From Cohnella sp. WQ 127256 (GTDB taxonomy: Bacteria > Bacillota > Bacilli > Paenibacillales > Paenibacillaceae), in contig NZ_JAMZCY010000001.1 in assembly GCF_024519285.1 (NCBI RefSeq), positions 62,001 through 126,000 on the forward strand: a stretch of DNA of 64,000 bases, written 5' to 3'. Below, one piece after another: positions 1-8,644 of the stretch; the stretch's first letter is position 1, and every line of letters starts with the position of its first letter. Below the pieces are notes generated by a model. It was not told where the DNA came from. It did not search any database and was given only the letters and a program-made list of their open reading frames with translations. The position numbers were made by a program, and so were the translations under genes.

Positions 1-657
1 ATCTTCGGAGGTTATGGCGCATACATCTTCGGCAAAGACGGTACTGATGCTAGTGACATTGGTCTGAATAATGCTGGCGGAGTAGAAGCAGCTAAGTTCT
101 TCGGAGGCTTGAAAAATCAAATCCTTCCGATCAAAACAGGAGATATCAAAGCCGATATCAAAACAAGCCTTTTCACTGAAGGTAAATTAGCAATGAACGT
201 AAGTGGTCCTTGGCAAACGCAGGAATTCCTGAAAGGCGTTAAAAACCTTGGTGTAATGGAATATCCAACCCTGCCAAATGGTAAGCCGATGCTACCATTC
301 TCCGGTGTTAAAGGATTCCTCGTTAACGCTAACACGAAGTATCCAATCGCATCCAAATTATTCGCACAACTGCTCACATCGGAAGAGTTCCAAGCTAAGA
401 ACTTCGAATTGTTCGGAAGCTTACCAGCTAACAAAAACGTTGCTGCAAGTGAAAAAGTAAGCTCCGATCCATTTGCAAGTGTATTCCTAAAACAGTTTGA
501 CAACTCCACTCCAATGCCTAAAATTGCAGAATTTAATGCTTTCTGGTCCACTCATGAAGCTGCACTATCTTCCCTCTGGAATGAAGGATCAGATCCTCAA
601 AAAACGATGGACGATTGGGCACAAAAAATGAAAGACGGCATCGCAGCATCGAAATAA
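1..657 (+). CDS. maltodextrin ABC transporter substrate-binding protein (3' part)
   Basis: The reading frame is open from the first base, so only the last 218 residues of a MalE-type extracellular solute-binding protein are present and the signal peptide lies outside the window. The visible part has the family's C-terminal lobe: a GPWQ motif, then PFSGVKGFLVN, a helix-rich region and a C-terminal PQKTMDDWAQKMKDGI helix. It would bind maltose or maltodextrins outside the membrane and hand them to the MalF/MalG pair encoded next. It is followed after a 10-bp stem-loop by the permease genes, so it is probably the first or second gene of that operon. Substrate is inferred from the neighbouring amylase genes. 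Confidence 0.88.
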   Translation: MFGGYGAYIFGKDGTDASDIGLNNAGGVEAAKFFGGLKNQILPIKTGDIKADIKTSLFTEGKLAMNVSGPWQTQEFLKGVKNLGVMEYPTLPNGKPMLPFSGVKGFLVNANTKYPIASKLFAQLLTSEEFQAKNFELFGSLPANKNVAASEKVSSDPFASVFLKQFDNSTPMPKIAEFNAFWSTHEAALSSLWNEGSDPQKTMDDWAQKMKDGIAASK

Positions 658-685
658 TACATCCATTCTTATAAATATATACCAT

Positions 686-710
686 TCACCCGCCCACTAC
701 GGGCGGGTGA
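686..710 (+). other. intercistronic stem-loop between malE-like and malF-like genes
   Basis: A perfect 10-bp inverted repeat (TCACCCGCCC and GGGCGGGTGA) with a 5-nt loop sits between the binding protein stop and the permease start. It lacks a following T-run, so it looks like an RNA-stabilising or partial-termination hairpin rather than a full terminator. In such operons the binding protein is usually made in excess over the permeases; this role here is inferred. Confidence 0.6.
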
Positions 711-738
711 TATGGGTTCAGAAAGGAGATGGCTCAAG

Positions 739-2031
739 GTGAAACGAAATGCGGTATCGGCGGGTTGGCTTTCGGTTTTGTTTGCAGGATTAGGACAGTT
801 GTATAACCGACAATATGTTAAAGGACTGCTGTTAGTCCTCACTCATGCAATTGGGATTTATTTATTCGTTACCAAGTTGTATCCCGATTTGAAGGGACTA
901 TACACCCTGGGAGACAAAGGACAGCATTTAGAGAAGGTTGGAAAGTTGTTCAAAAATGTACCTGGGGACCACTCCATCTTCATGATGATATACGGAGTAA
1001 TTTCACTTATTATCGTTGCTTTGTTTTTAGCTTTCTATATTTTGAATATCCGCGATGCAATTTTTGTAGGCCGTAAACGGGATCAGGGCAGTGAAGTTCA
1101 GGGCCTAAGCAATAACTTATTCCCTTGGTTACTTCTGGCGCTGCCGATTCTTGGTGTTCTGTTCTTCACCATTATGCCAATTGTGTTTACATCCCTGATC
1201 GCCTTTACCAACTATGCGTCGCCGAATCATATACCGCCGAAAAATTTGGTGGATTGGGTTGGGTTTGCCACATTCAAGAAGCTGTTCACTATGAATTCTT
1301 GGAGTGATACTTTTGTTGGTGTCTTTAGTTGGACGCTAGTCTGGGCGGTATTAGCAACTGTCACTTGTTATTTTGGTGGCATTCTAGTTGCTCTGCTTAT
1401 TAATCAGACGGGAATCAAATTAAAGGGCTTCTGGAGAATGTTATTTATTATTCCTTATGCAATTCCGCAATTTGTATCCTTGCTCATTATGAGGAATATG
1501 CTTAACGAAAAATTCGGACCGATTAATCAATACTTTAGATATTTCGGTCTAGGTGGCTTGCCATGGCTTAATGATCCTTTTTGGGCTAAAGTGTCGGTCA
1601 TCGTTGTTAATATGTGGATTGGAATACCGGTGTCGATGGTACTTGTTATGGGGATCTTGACGACAATTCCGAAAGATTTGTACGAGGCGGCAGAAGTAGA
1701 TGGAGCATCCGCTTGGATGAAGTTCCGTAATGTTACGATGCCTTTTGTCATGTTTGCAACAGCCCCAATATTAATCACTCAGTTCGCAGGTAATATTAAT
1801 AGCTTTAACGTAATCTTCCTGCTTACCGGAGGAGCTCCAGCGACGATGGAGTACAACAATGCTGGAAAGACGGATCTACTAGTCACCTGGTTGTACAAGC
1901 TGACGTTAGATTTCAATCAGTATAATATGGCTGCCACTGTGGCCATTCTGTTATTCCTAATGATTGCTGCTTTGTCGATCGGAATCTACAGCAGAACCAG
2001 ATCATACAAGGAGGAGGATATGATCCAATGA
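739..2031 (+). CDS. maltodextrin ABC transporter permease, MalF/MdxF type
   Basis: This is a 430-residue inner-membrane permease that would form the channel for maltodextrin uptake with the next gene. The first about 120 residues carry an AGLGQLYNRQ motif of TM2-like type and two membrane segments, as in Bacillus MdxF. The binding-protein-dependent transport domain follows, with the EAA loop visible as YEAAEVDGASAWMKFRNVTMP near residue 320. I chose the GTG at 739 because AAAGGAGAT lies 8 nt upstream; an in-frame ATG at 712 has no ribosome site and falls next to the hairpin. The stop overlaps the next start by 4 nt (ATGA). No ATPase gene is in the window; a shared MsmX-like ATPase is plausible. 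Confidence 0.9.
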   Translation: MKRNAVSAGWLSVLFAGLGQLYNRQYVKGLLLVLTHAIGIYLFVTKLYPDLKGLYTLGDKGQHLEKVGKLFKNVPGDHSIFMMIYGVISLIIVALFLAFYILNIRDAIFVGRKRDQGSEVQGLSNNLFPWLLLALPILGVLFFTIMPIVFTSLIAFTNYASPNHIPPKNLVDWVGFATFKKLFTMNSWSDTFVGVFSWTLVWAVLATVTCYFGGILVALLINQTGIKLKGFWRMLFIIPYAIPQFVSLLIMRNMLNEKFGPINQYFRYFGLGGLPWLNDPFWAKVSVIVVNMWIGIPVSMVLVMGILTTIPKDLYEAAEVDGASAWMKFRNVTMPFVMFATAPILITQFAGNINSFNVIFLLTGGAPATMEYNNAGKTDLLVTWLYKLTLDFNQYNMAATVAILLFLMIAALSIGIYSRTRSYKEEDMIQ

Positions 2032-2858
2032 AGCCGCGTATATTTTTCAGTTATGTATTGTTGATTTTGATCGCTCTTGCCTGTATTTATCCAGCTTTAT
2101 GGACGATTATGTCCTCCTTCAGAGAAGGTAACTCTTTGTTTAGCGATACATTCCTCCCCAAAAAATGGACGTTTGCTCACTATCGCGATCTCTTTGTAGA
2201 GAGAACAGATAGACAAATTCCGTACGCGACGTGGTATATGAACACGTTGAAAGTGGCAGTAGCCAGTATGGTGCTAGGTACATTAATCCAACTCTTGACG
2301 GCTTACGCCTTTTCAAGATTCCGTTTCAAGGGTCGTAAGCCTATGCTGATGATGGTTTTGATCCTTGGGTTGTTTCCTGGATTCTTGAGCTTAATTGCCA
2401 TATTCACCATCCTTAACACGTTGGATCTACTCGATTCTCTCTGGGCGCTTATTCTTGTTTATTCTGCAGGTGCCGCTCTGGGAATGTTCGTGGCTAAAGG
2501 CTTTTTCGATACGATACCACGGAGCCTGGAAGAAGCAGCTAGAATTGATGGGGCTAGTCATATGACGATTTTTGCTCGCATTATCATGCCATTGTCGAGA
2601 CCGATCATTACGTATATCTCACTTACGACTTTCGCTGGAGCATGGGTAGATTTCATCTTCGCTAGAGCCATTCTTAGAACGCCGCAAAACTGGACGCTAG
2701 CTGTAGGGTTATGGAATCTTGTTGATGCCTACAACAGTACTGAGTTTACGTTGTTCGCAGCGGGCTGCGTGCTAGTGGCGATCCCAATTACGATGTTGTT
2801 CATGTATACGCAACGGTTCTTAGTGGATGGTTTAACTGCAGGAGCATCCAAAGGATGA
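2028..2858 (+). CDS. maltodextrin ABC transporter permease, MalG/MdxG type
   Basis: This 276-residue protein is the second permease subunit for sugar uptake. It has an N-terminal membrane segment, then a six-segment transport domain with the EAA loop LEEAARIDGASHMTIFARIIMP at about residues 165-190, the site that contacts the ATPase. The length fits MalG-type proteins. Its start overlaps the stop of the upstream permease (ATGA) and its own stop overlaps the downstream lipoprotein amylase start in the same way, so the three are translationally coupled. AGGAGGAT just upstream is the ribosome site. Confidence 0.92.
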   Translation: MKPRIFFSYVLLILIALACIYPALWTIMSSFREGNSLFSDTFLPKKWTFAHYRDLFVERTDRQIPYATWYMNTLKVAVASMVLGTLIQLLTAYAFSRFRFKGRKPMLMMVLILGLFPGFLSLIAIFTILNTLDLLDSLWALILVYSAGAALGMFVAKGFFDTIPRSLEEAARIDGASHMTIFARIIMPLSRPIITYISLTTFAGAWVDFIFARAILRTPQNWTLAVGLWNLVDAYNSTEFTLFAAGCVLVAIPITMLFMYTQRFLVDGLTAGASKG

Positions 2859-4465
2859 GGATAACACTGAAGTACACGCTTGTGCTCTTAACGGCGACTA
2901 TGATGCTTGCCGGATGTACATCTGCTCCCCCAGCGGATTCATCTGTAGCGTCCCAAGTCCTTCAACCTATCCCCCCGAAGGTAGAAGAAGCAGGGCCAAC
3001 AAATGTGTATTACGAAGTTTTTGTACGATCCTTCGCGGATTCGAATGGAGACGGAATCGGAGATTTAAACGGATTGACCGATAAGCTGGATTATCTTGAT
3101 CGACTTGGCATTGATGGTCTTTGGTTAATGCCGATCCAGCCATCTCCGAGTTATCATGGTTATGATGTAACCGACTACTATGGGATTAATCCTGAATACG
3201 GCACGCTAGATGATTTCAAAAGGCTTATTGCGGAAGCTCACAAGAGAGACATTCGCATCCTAATGGATCTAGTTGTTAATCATACTAGCGTGGAGCATCC
3301 GTGGTTTGTAGATTCGGCAAAAGATAAGGAAAGTCCGTACCGTGATTGGTATACGTGGGCAGACGATGCGGAAAGCGCAAAGCCTTCGGATGGAGCAACC
3401 GGTAATGCTGCTTGGCATCCTTCAGAAAATGGACAATACCTTGGCATTTTCTGGGAAGGGATGCCGGATCTGAATTTTGATAACCCAAAAGTTCGCGAAG
3501 AGATGATCTCTATCGGCCAATATTGGTTGAAGGAGGGTGTTGATGGTTTTCGCTTAGATGCGGCGAAGCATATTTTTGGAGATTTTAGATCTACGATTGC
3601 CACACCCGCCATTCAAGGTAAAAATAAAGCCTGGTGGCAGGAGTTTAGGCAAGGCTTAAATACGGTTAATCCGGATGCCTATTTAGTCGGAGAAGTATGG
3701 GATGGGGCAGCAATAATTGCTCCATATCTGGATAATGCACTAGATTCAGCATTTAATTTTGACCTAGCGGGGACATTGCTCAGTACAGCAGCCTCGGAAA
3801 AAGCATCGAGTATAGGATTTACTTTGTCCCGTATACATGAGTTTTTCGGGAAAACGTCGAATGGTAAATTTGTCGATGCGCCTTTCTTATCTAACCACGA
3901 TCAAACTCGCGTAATGAGCGCCGTTGGAGATAATGTCGACCATGCCAAGATGGCGGCTTCGCTTCTACTCACGATGCCTGGCAATGCGTTTCTCTATTAT
4001 GGTGAAGAGTTAGGCGTGCGCGGGATGAAGCCTGATGAGAGACTCCGCGAACCGTTTCCATGGACGCGTGAAGAAGGAACACCTGGACAAACGACCTGGG
4101 AAGCCTCGATGTATCGAGACAAGGAAGCTTCCGTAGAAGCAGAAGAGGAGTCCCCCGACTCGCTTCTTAATCATTATCGTACGTTAATTTCTTGGCGTTC
4201 ACAGGAGAAGGCACTTAGGGAAGGGACGATTGGCTCTTACGATACGGACAATACTTACGTAACCTCGTATATTAGAGCGAGTGGAGACGATCAGGTATTG
4301 GTGCTACACAACATGTCGAAGGAGCCTCAGACATTAACTTTGCATGTTACTGAAGCTCAGCCCACTATGTTCTCTAAGCTGGTGCTAACGAATAATCAGA
4401 ATGCTAAATTTGATAATCAAGTGCTAGCAATTCCTGCCTATACGACCGTCATTTTGAAGCCTTGA
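2855..4465 (+). CDS. alpha-amylase family (GH13) lipoprotein
   Basis: This 536-residue protein would hydrolyse alpha-1,4 glucans at the cell surface and feed the transporter. It begins with a lipoprotein signal ending in LAGC (Cys 21), so it is predicted to be membrane anchored outside the cell. The GH13 barrel follows, with all four conserved regions: DLVVNHTS, GFRLDAAKH (nucleophile Asp), LVGEVWDG (acid/base Glu) and FLSNHDQTR (transition-state Asp). A C-terminal beta domain ends the protein. The start overlaps the permease stop, making it part of the transporter operon. A perfect terminator follows. Exact specificity (amylase, glucosidase or neopullulanase type) cannot be set from sequence alone. 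Confidence 0.92.
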   Translation: MRITLKYTLVLLTATMMLAGCTSAPPADSSVASQVLQPIPPKVEEAGPTNVYYEVFVRSFADSNGDGIGDLNGLTDKLDYLDRLGIDGLWLMPIQPSPSYHGYDVTDYYGINPEYGTLDDFKRLIAEAHKRDIRILMDLVVNHTSVEHPWFVDSAKDKESPYRDWYTWADDAESAKPSDGATGNAAWHPSENGQYLGIFWEGMPDLNFDNPKVREEMISIGQYWLKEGVDGFRLDAAKHIFGDFRSTIATPAIQGKNKAWWQEFRQGLNTVNPDAYLVGEVWDGAAIIAPYLDNALDSAFNFDLAGTLLSTAASEKASSIGFTLSRIHEFFGKTSNGKFVDAPFLSNHDQTRVMSAVGDNVDHAKMAASLLLTMPGNAFLYYGEELGVRGMKPDERLREPFPWTREEGTPGQTTWEASMYRDKEASVEAEEESPDSLLNHYRTLISWRSQEKALREGTIGSYDTDNTYVTSYIRASGDDQVLVLHNMSKEPQTLTLHVTEAQPTMFSKLVLTNNQNAKFDNQVLAIPAYTTVILKP

Positions 4466-4471
4466 ACAATG

Positions 4472-4514
4472 AAAGCCCTACATCTGAACCCCCTTCAGAT
4501 GTAGGGCTTTTGTT
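4472..4514 (+). terminator. terminator of the maltodextrin operon
   Basis: A perfect 17-bp inverted repeat (AAAGCCCTACATCTGAA and its complement) with a 5-nt C-rich loop ends in TTTTGTTG. It lies 7 nt after the amylase stop codon. Confidence 0.9.
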
Positions 4515-4584
4515 GTCTTGAAATGGCACGAACGCCTATCCATTCCTCTACATAGAATAAAGCACTTACATGGAGGACTGGGGA

Positions 4585-5994
4585 GTGGCTTTGGTGGATA
4601 TTCAATTATCAGCAGTGCATTGGGTATACTTAGCCTTTATCGTATTTATTTTGGCGTTGCTAGTGAAACGCCGTGATACAACACTGATTTGTGTTGTCGG
4701 TATATTCACACTTGGATTAATTGCTACTGAAAGCTTAAGTGGCTCGGTATCGGGCATCTTTAACAGCTTTATTTACGCAACCAAAGAATTGCTTGGAACG
4801 ATCTTCATCATCTCGATTATCGTTGCGATGAGTAGAGTGCTCATTATTACAGGTATTAATGAAACGATGGTTAAGCCGCTTACAGGATTTTTGCGCACCC
4901 CAACGATGGCGTTCTGGGGAATCGGACTCATTATGATGGTTACTTCGTTGTTTTTCTGGCCATCACCAGGGGTTGCACTAATTGGGGCGGTATTGCTTCC
5001 TGTAGCATTAAGAGTCGGATTACCAGCGCTTGGAGCGGCTATCGCAATGAACTTATTCGGTCACGGTATCGCACTTTCCGGGGACTATATTATTCAAGGT
5101 GCACCTAAGCTCACGGCGGATGCGGCAGGATTGCCAGTAAATAGTGTAATGGAAGCGAGTGTTCCACTCGTCATTGTTATGGGTTTGGTAACGACGGTTG
5201 TTGCCTTCTGGATGATGCGGAAGGATATGAAGAACGGGAAGTGGAGGGATGGGCTAGTCGATAATGGTGTAGAGGATAGTTTGAGCAAATCAGGGGTGTC
5301 TGTTGCTTTACCTCATAGAACGAAGAGAGCTTTGGCTATTCTAATCCCCATTCTGTTTGCGGTCGATGTTGCTGTGATGTTTGCTTATGATCTGCAGGGA
5401 GGAGATGCGACTGCGTTAATAGGGGGAACCGCAGTTCTCATTCTCATCGGGGTTACGATGCTTGCACACCGGAACAAGGGACTGGAGGAAACGACCTCTT
5501 ATTTAATTGAAGGATTACAATTTGGCTTTCGTGTTTTCGGACCGGTCATTCCTATCGCAGCCTTCTTCTACTTGGGGGATGCAGCCTTCAAGGATTTGTT
5601 TGGAGACGGGCTGCTGCAAGGCTCACACGGGATCGTGAACGATCTCGGAGTTGCACTTGCCAATCACGTTCCTATGAACGGAGCAGTTGCATCCGTTACG
5701 TTGTCTGCAACGGGAGCAATAACGGGATTGGACGGCTCTGGCTTCTCCGGTATCTCTCTCGTAGGTTCGATTGCTCATATGTTCTCGACAGCTCTTGGGT
5801 CGGGAGCAGCTACGCTAACAGCTCTTGGGCAAGTCGCAGCCATATGGGTTGGTGGAGGCACGCTGATCCCTTGGGCGCTCATCCCAGCAGCGGCGATCTG
5901 CGGTGTGAGTCCGTTCGAGCTTGCACGACGTAACCTTAAGCCAGTGCTCATTGGTTTAACGGTTACTACGATCGTAGCTATGTTCTTGGTTTAA
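4585..5994 (+). CDS. predicted 11-12 TM permease, ion-transporter superfamily type
   Basis: This 469-residue integral membrane protein has roughly eleven or twelve hydrophobic segments and no soluble domain. The organisation, with re-entrant-looking glycine and serine rich stretches (FWPSPGVALIGAV, NHVPMNGAVASVTLSATGAI), and the C-terminal FELARRNLKPVL remind me of the GntP/DcuC/CitM-like ion transporter superfamily. I cannot name the substrate. GTG at 4585 is preferred because TGGAGGA ends 8 nt before it; an in-frame ATG at 4570 overlaps that site. It has its own terminator on both sides and is not obviously part of the maltodextrin operon. Confidence 0.75.
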   Translation: MALVDIQLSAVHWVYLAFIVFILALLVKRRDTTLICVVGIFTLGLIATESLSGSVSGIFNSFIYATKELLGTIFIISIIVAMSRVLIITGINETMVKPLTGFLRTPTMAFWGIGLIMMVTSLFFWPSPGVALIGAVLLPVALRVGLPALGAAIAMNLFGHGIALSGDYIIQGAPKLTADAAGLPVNSVMEASVPLVIVMGLVTTVVAFWMMRKDMKNGKWRDGLVDNGVEDSLSKSGVSVALPHRTKRALAILIPILFAVDVAVMFAYDLQGGDATALIGGTAVLILIGVTMLAHRNKGLEETTSYLIEGLQFGFRVFGPVIPIAAFFYLGDAAFKDLFGDGLLQGSHGIVNDLGVALANHVPMNGAVASVTLSATGAITGLDGSGFSGISLVGSIAHMFSTALGSGAATLTALGQVAAIWVGGGTLIPWALIPAAAICGVSPFELARRNLKPVLIGLTVTTIVAMFLV

Positions 5995-6020
5995 GAGTAG
6001 AGAGCAGGTTTAGATTGCTC

Positions 6021-6072
6021 ATCAGAAAAAGCTGTCCCGGATGCTGAAGAGCTATGGACAGCTTTTTCTGAT
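6021..6072. terminator. bidirectional terminator between convergent genes
   Basis: A 17-bp inverted repeat (ATCAGAAAAAGCTGTCC and complement) around an 18-nt loop has A-rich and T-rich flanks. It can serve both the permease on the plus strand and the neopullulanase on the minus strand. Confidence 0.85.
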
Positions 6073-6086
6073 AGAGAGAGCTTGAA

Positions 6087-7835
6087 CTAAATGACCTTGA
6101 TGATGGCGAAGCCGAACGTAGGAAGTGTAACGAGTAAACGACTTTCTTGTACAGCTGCTCTACCTTCACCCAAAACGACTTCATATGAGGAGTCTTTATC
6201 AGCATTAAATTCGAGAGATGCATGTTCATCCCCCGCATTCAGAGCAATGATGAACTTCTCTCCATCAGCTTCGCGAGCGTATGCCAGTGCCATGTTGCCG
6301 GAAGCGGAATACAGTACCTCGAATACTCCGTCACGTAGAGCACGATGGGATTTGCGCAGCTTAACCAATTCCGTGAAAAACAGGAGTAAATCCTGATCCT
6401 GCATGGATTCATCCCACTCCATACATTTCCGGCAGCCCGGATCATGCTCCCCGGACAAGCCCACTTCGTCTCCATAGTAAATACATGGCGTTCCTGAAAG
6501 TGTGAATTGAATCGCTGTAGCTAGCTTCAACCTCCGCTTGTCATCCTTACATAAAGTAAGCAATCGAGGGGTATCATGGCTTCCTAGCAAGTTAAAGGCG
6601 ACTTCAGTTGCCTGCTGTGGGTAAGCGGCTAGTAAATAACCGACTAGATCGGTGAATTGGCGACCATCTCTTGTACCTCGTACCGCATATTCGAGCATGG
6701 CTTCAGTCAATGGATAGTTCATAACGGCATCGAACTGATCTCCGTTTAACCAAGGTAAGGAATCATGCCAGATTTCCCCGAGGATATAGGCATCAGGATT
6801 TACCTTCTTAACGACATCTCGGAAAAGCCTCCAAAATTGATGATCGACTTCGTTGGCGACATCAAGACGCCAGCCATCGACCCCGATATCTTCAATCCAG
6901 TAGCGGGCAACTTCCAGTAAGTATTCTTGTACGGCAGCATTCTCCGTATTGAGCTTAGGCATGTGGGGCTCGAAGGAGAAAGTATCGTAGGTTGGAATAC
7001 GATCTTGAACCTCCAACGGGAATTCGCGTACGTGGAACCAGTCCGCATAGATGGAGGCAGCACCGTTCTCCTTTACGTCGAGGAAGGGAGGGAAGTTTCC
7101 ACCGCTATGGTTGAATACAGCATCTAACAATACGCGAATTCCACGGGAATGGCAGGCGTCGACTAGCTCTTTCATTTTCTCATTCGTTCCAAATTGCGTA
7201 TCGATTTTCAAATAATCGATTGTATCATACTTGTGATTCGTAAGAGCTTGGAACAAGGGGTTGAAATAAATAGCATTTATCCCCAGATTCTCTAGATGGT
7301 CAAGATGGTCTATGACCCCTTGGAGGTCTCCACCGAAGAAATTTCTAGCTGTGGGTGTCCCGCCCCAAGGTTCTACGTTATTAGGATCGATTGATGGATC
7401 ACCTTTGGCGAAGCGTTCGGGAAATATTTGATAGAAAACGGCATCCTTAACCCAAGCAGGAGGTGTGAATACGTCAGCAGGATTGAGAAAAGGAAACTCG
7501 AAGTAAAGATTAATATTATCAGGCTCATGCTCGTGAAGTCCTTGCTCGTTCATCCACAATGACTCGTTATTCGATTGCAGATGAAACCCATATTTCAGTC
7601 TGCGATAGGTTGGCTTAACGGCAACCTGCCAATAATCGAAAAGTGCATCCTGTGCGAATATGTGCATCTCTAGTAAGTTAGAACCAATAACAGGCCAGCT
7701 ATATTTATCTCCGTGTATGAAGGATATTTGAGTGACATCATCTCGTTTGGTACGTAAGCGAATGTGGATCGTTTCTTGATCATAAGCATAGGACCAGTTG
7801 TTCTTGGGGCGATGATAAATGGCTTCTTTAAGCAT
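6087..7835 (-). CDS. neopullulanase / cyclomaltodextrinase / maltogenic amylase (GH13_20)
   Basis: This 582-residue protein has no signal peptide, so it is expected in the cytoplasm, breaking down imported maltodextrins or cyclodextrins. Residues 1-125 resemble the CBM34 N-terminal domain of this group, followed by [17 protein letters not shown] at the barrel start. All GH13 regions are present: [22 protein letters not shown] (Asp nucleophile), ILGEIWHD (Glu) and LLGSHDTPR (Asp). Length is typical of maltogenic amylases (about 580-590). AAGGAG lies 8 nt before the ATG. The gene faces the transport operon and is preceded by a leader terminator. Confidence 0.92.
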   Translation of the reverse strand: MLKEAIYHRPKNNWSYAYDQETIHIRLRTKRDDVTQISFIHGDKYSWPVIGSNLLEMHIFAQDALFDYWQVAVKPTYRRLKYGFHLQSNNESLWMNEQGLHEHEPDNINLYFEFPFLNPADVFTPPAWVKDAVFYQIFPERFAKGDPSIDPNNVEPWGGTPTARNFFGGDLQGVIDHLDHLENLGINAIYFNPLFQALTNHKYDTIDYLKIDTQFGTNEKMKELVDACHSRGIRVLLDAVFNHSGGNFPPFLDVKENGAASIYADWFHVREFPLEVQDRIPTYDTFSFEPHMPKLNTENAAVQEYLLEVARYWIEDIGVDGWRLDVANEVDHQFWRLFRDVVKKVNPDAYILGEIWHDSLPWLNGDQFDAVMNYPLTEAMLEYAVRGTRDGRQFTDLVGYLLAAYPQQATEVAFNLLGSHDTPRLLTLCKDDKRRLKLATAIQFTLSGTPCIYYGDEVGLSGEHDPGCRKCMEWDESMQDQDLLLFFTELVKLRKSHRALRDGVFEVLYSASGNMALAYAREADGEKFIIALNAGDEHASLEFNADKDSSYEVVLGEGRAAVQESRLLVTLPTFGFAIIKVI

Positions 7836-7887
7836 AATTATGTTCTCCTTTATTTGACTTATTAGGAATCATGGTTTGCCCGAAACA

Positions 7888-7933
7888 TCAAAAAAGGCAC
7901 AACCAGGGAACGTTCGCTCCGAGGTTGTGCCTT
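7888..7933 (-). terminator. intrinsic terminator in the 5' leader of the neopullulanase gene
   Basis: On the minus strand an 11-bp stem (AAGGCACAACC with GGTTGTGCCTT) encloses a loop that can itself pair, and is followed by a run of T. There is no minus-strand gene upstream, since the next gene is on the plus strand. The hairpin therefore lies between the presumed promoter and the start codon at 7835, as in attenuators. No known riboswitch consensus was recognised in the roughly 100 nt before it. Confidence 0.6.
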
Positions 7934-8107
7934 AAGTCATCGACTAGGCAACAGGGCCTTCTAATTAATAACCTTAGTATACGATATAATATATTCAATG
8001 GAAACTATTAAAATAAAATGAACCGAATAACTCGGTGCTACATCTAACTCTATAGAAACATAAAATGATAAATCTACACGAAGCAGCAAACGATCGGAGG
8101 TAATCGT

Positions 8108-8644
8108 GTGTCTGACTTGGCTTGGAAAACAGATGTACAGCTAGCTTGTTCTGGCGATCGGGATGCTTTTGCTAGACTTATTCGTGAAATGCAAAATGAG
8201 CTATATGGAATGGCCCGAACGCTGCTGAACAAGGATGAAGATTGCGCCGACGCAATTCAGGAGGCGATTCTGAAAGCTTATCGTGGTATCCCTAAGCTGA
8301 GAGAGCCAGCGTATTTTCGGACTTGGCTGTTACGGATTCTGATTCACGAATGTCAGCAGCTATATCGCAGGGAGAAGCGAACCTCTCCATCGGACAAACT
8401 GCCGGATCAGAAGGCTCTGTCGACAGAGACAGACTTGGATTTACAAGCGGCCGTTGAACGGCTTGAAGAACCGTTAAGGACGTTGGTAAAGCTACATTAC
8501 TTTGCAGATTTACCACTTTCACAGCTTTCAGAGATGATGGATATTTCGGAAGGGACACTAAAGTCGAGATTGCATCGGGCGAGGCGGTACTTGGCAAAGT
8601 GGTTGAATCTACCGGAGAAAGGGGAGATTGGATATGAGTTCTAA
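8108..8644 (+). CDS. RNA polymerase sigma factor, ECF (sigma-70 family)
   Basis: This 178-residue protein would direct RNA polymerase to a small regulon. It contains sigma region 2 (about residues 14-85, with DCADAIQEAILKAYRGIPKL and FRTWLLRILIHE) and region 4 (about residues 115-170, with the helix-turn-helix LSQLSEMMDISEGTLKSRLH). Length is normal for ECF sigma factors. Start is GTG with CGGAGGT 6 nt upstream. The stop overlaps the start of the next gene by 11 nt, which encodes a membrane protein of the type that controls such sigma factors. No convincing autoregulated ECF promoter was found upstream. Confidence 0.93.
   Translation: MSDLAWKTDVQLACSGDRDAFARLIREMQNELYGMARTLLNKDEDCADAIQEAILKAYRGIPKLREPAYFRTWLLRILIHECQQLYRREKRTSPSDKLPDQKALSTETDLDLQAAVERLEEPLRTLVKLHYFADLPLSQLSEMMDISEGTLKSRLHRARRYLAKWLNLPEKGEIGYEF

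Noticed and set aside
7981..8107. GAAAC motifs as possible ECF promoters before the sigma gene
   Set aside because: The spacing to any CGAA-like -10 is 18-19 nt rather than 16-17, so no convincing fit.
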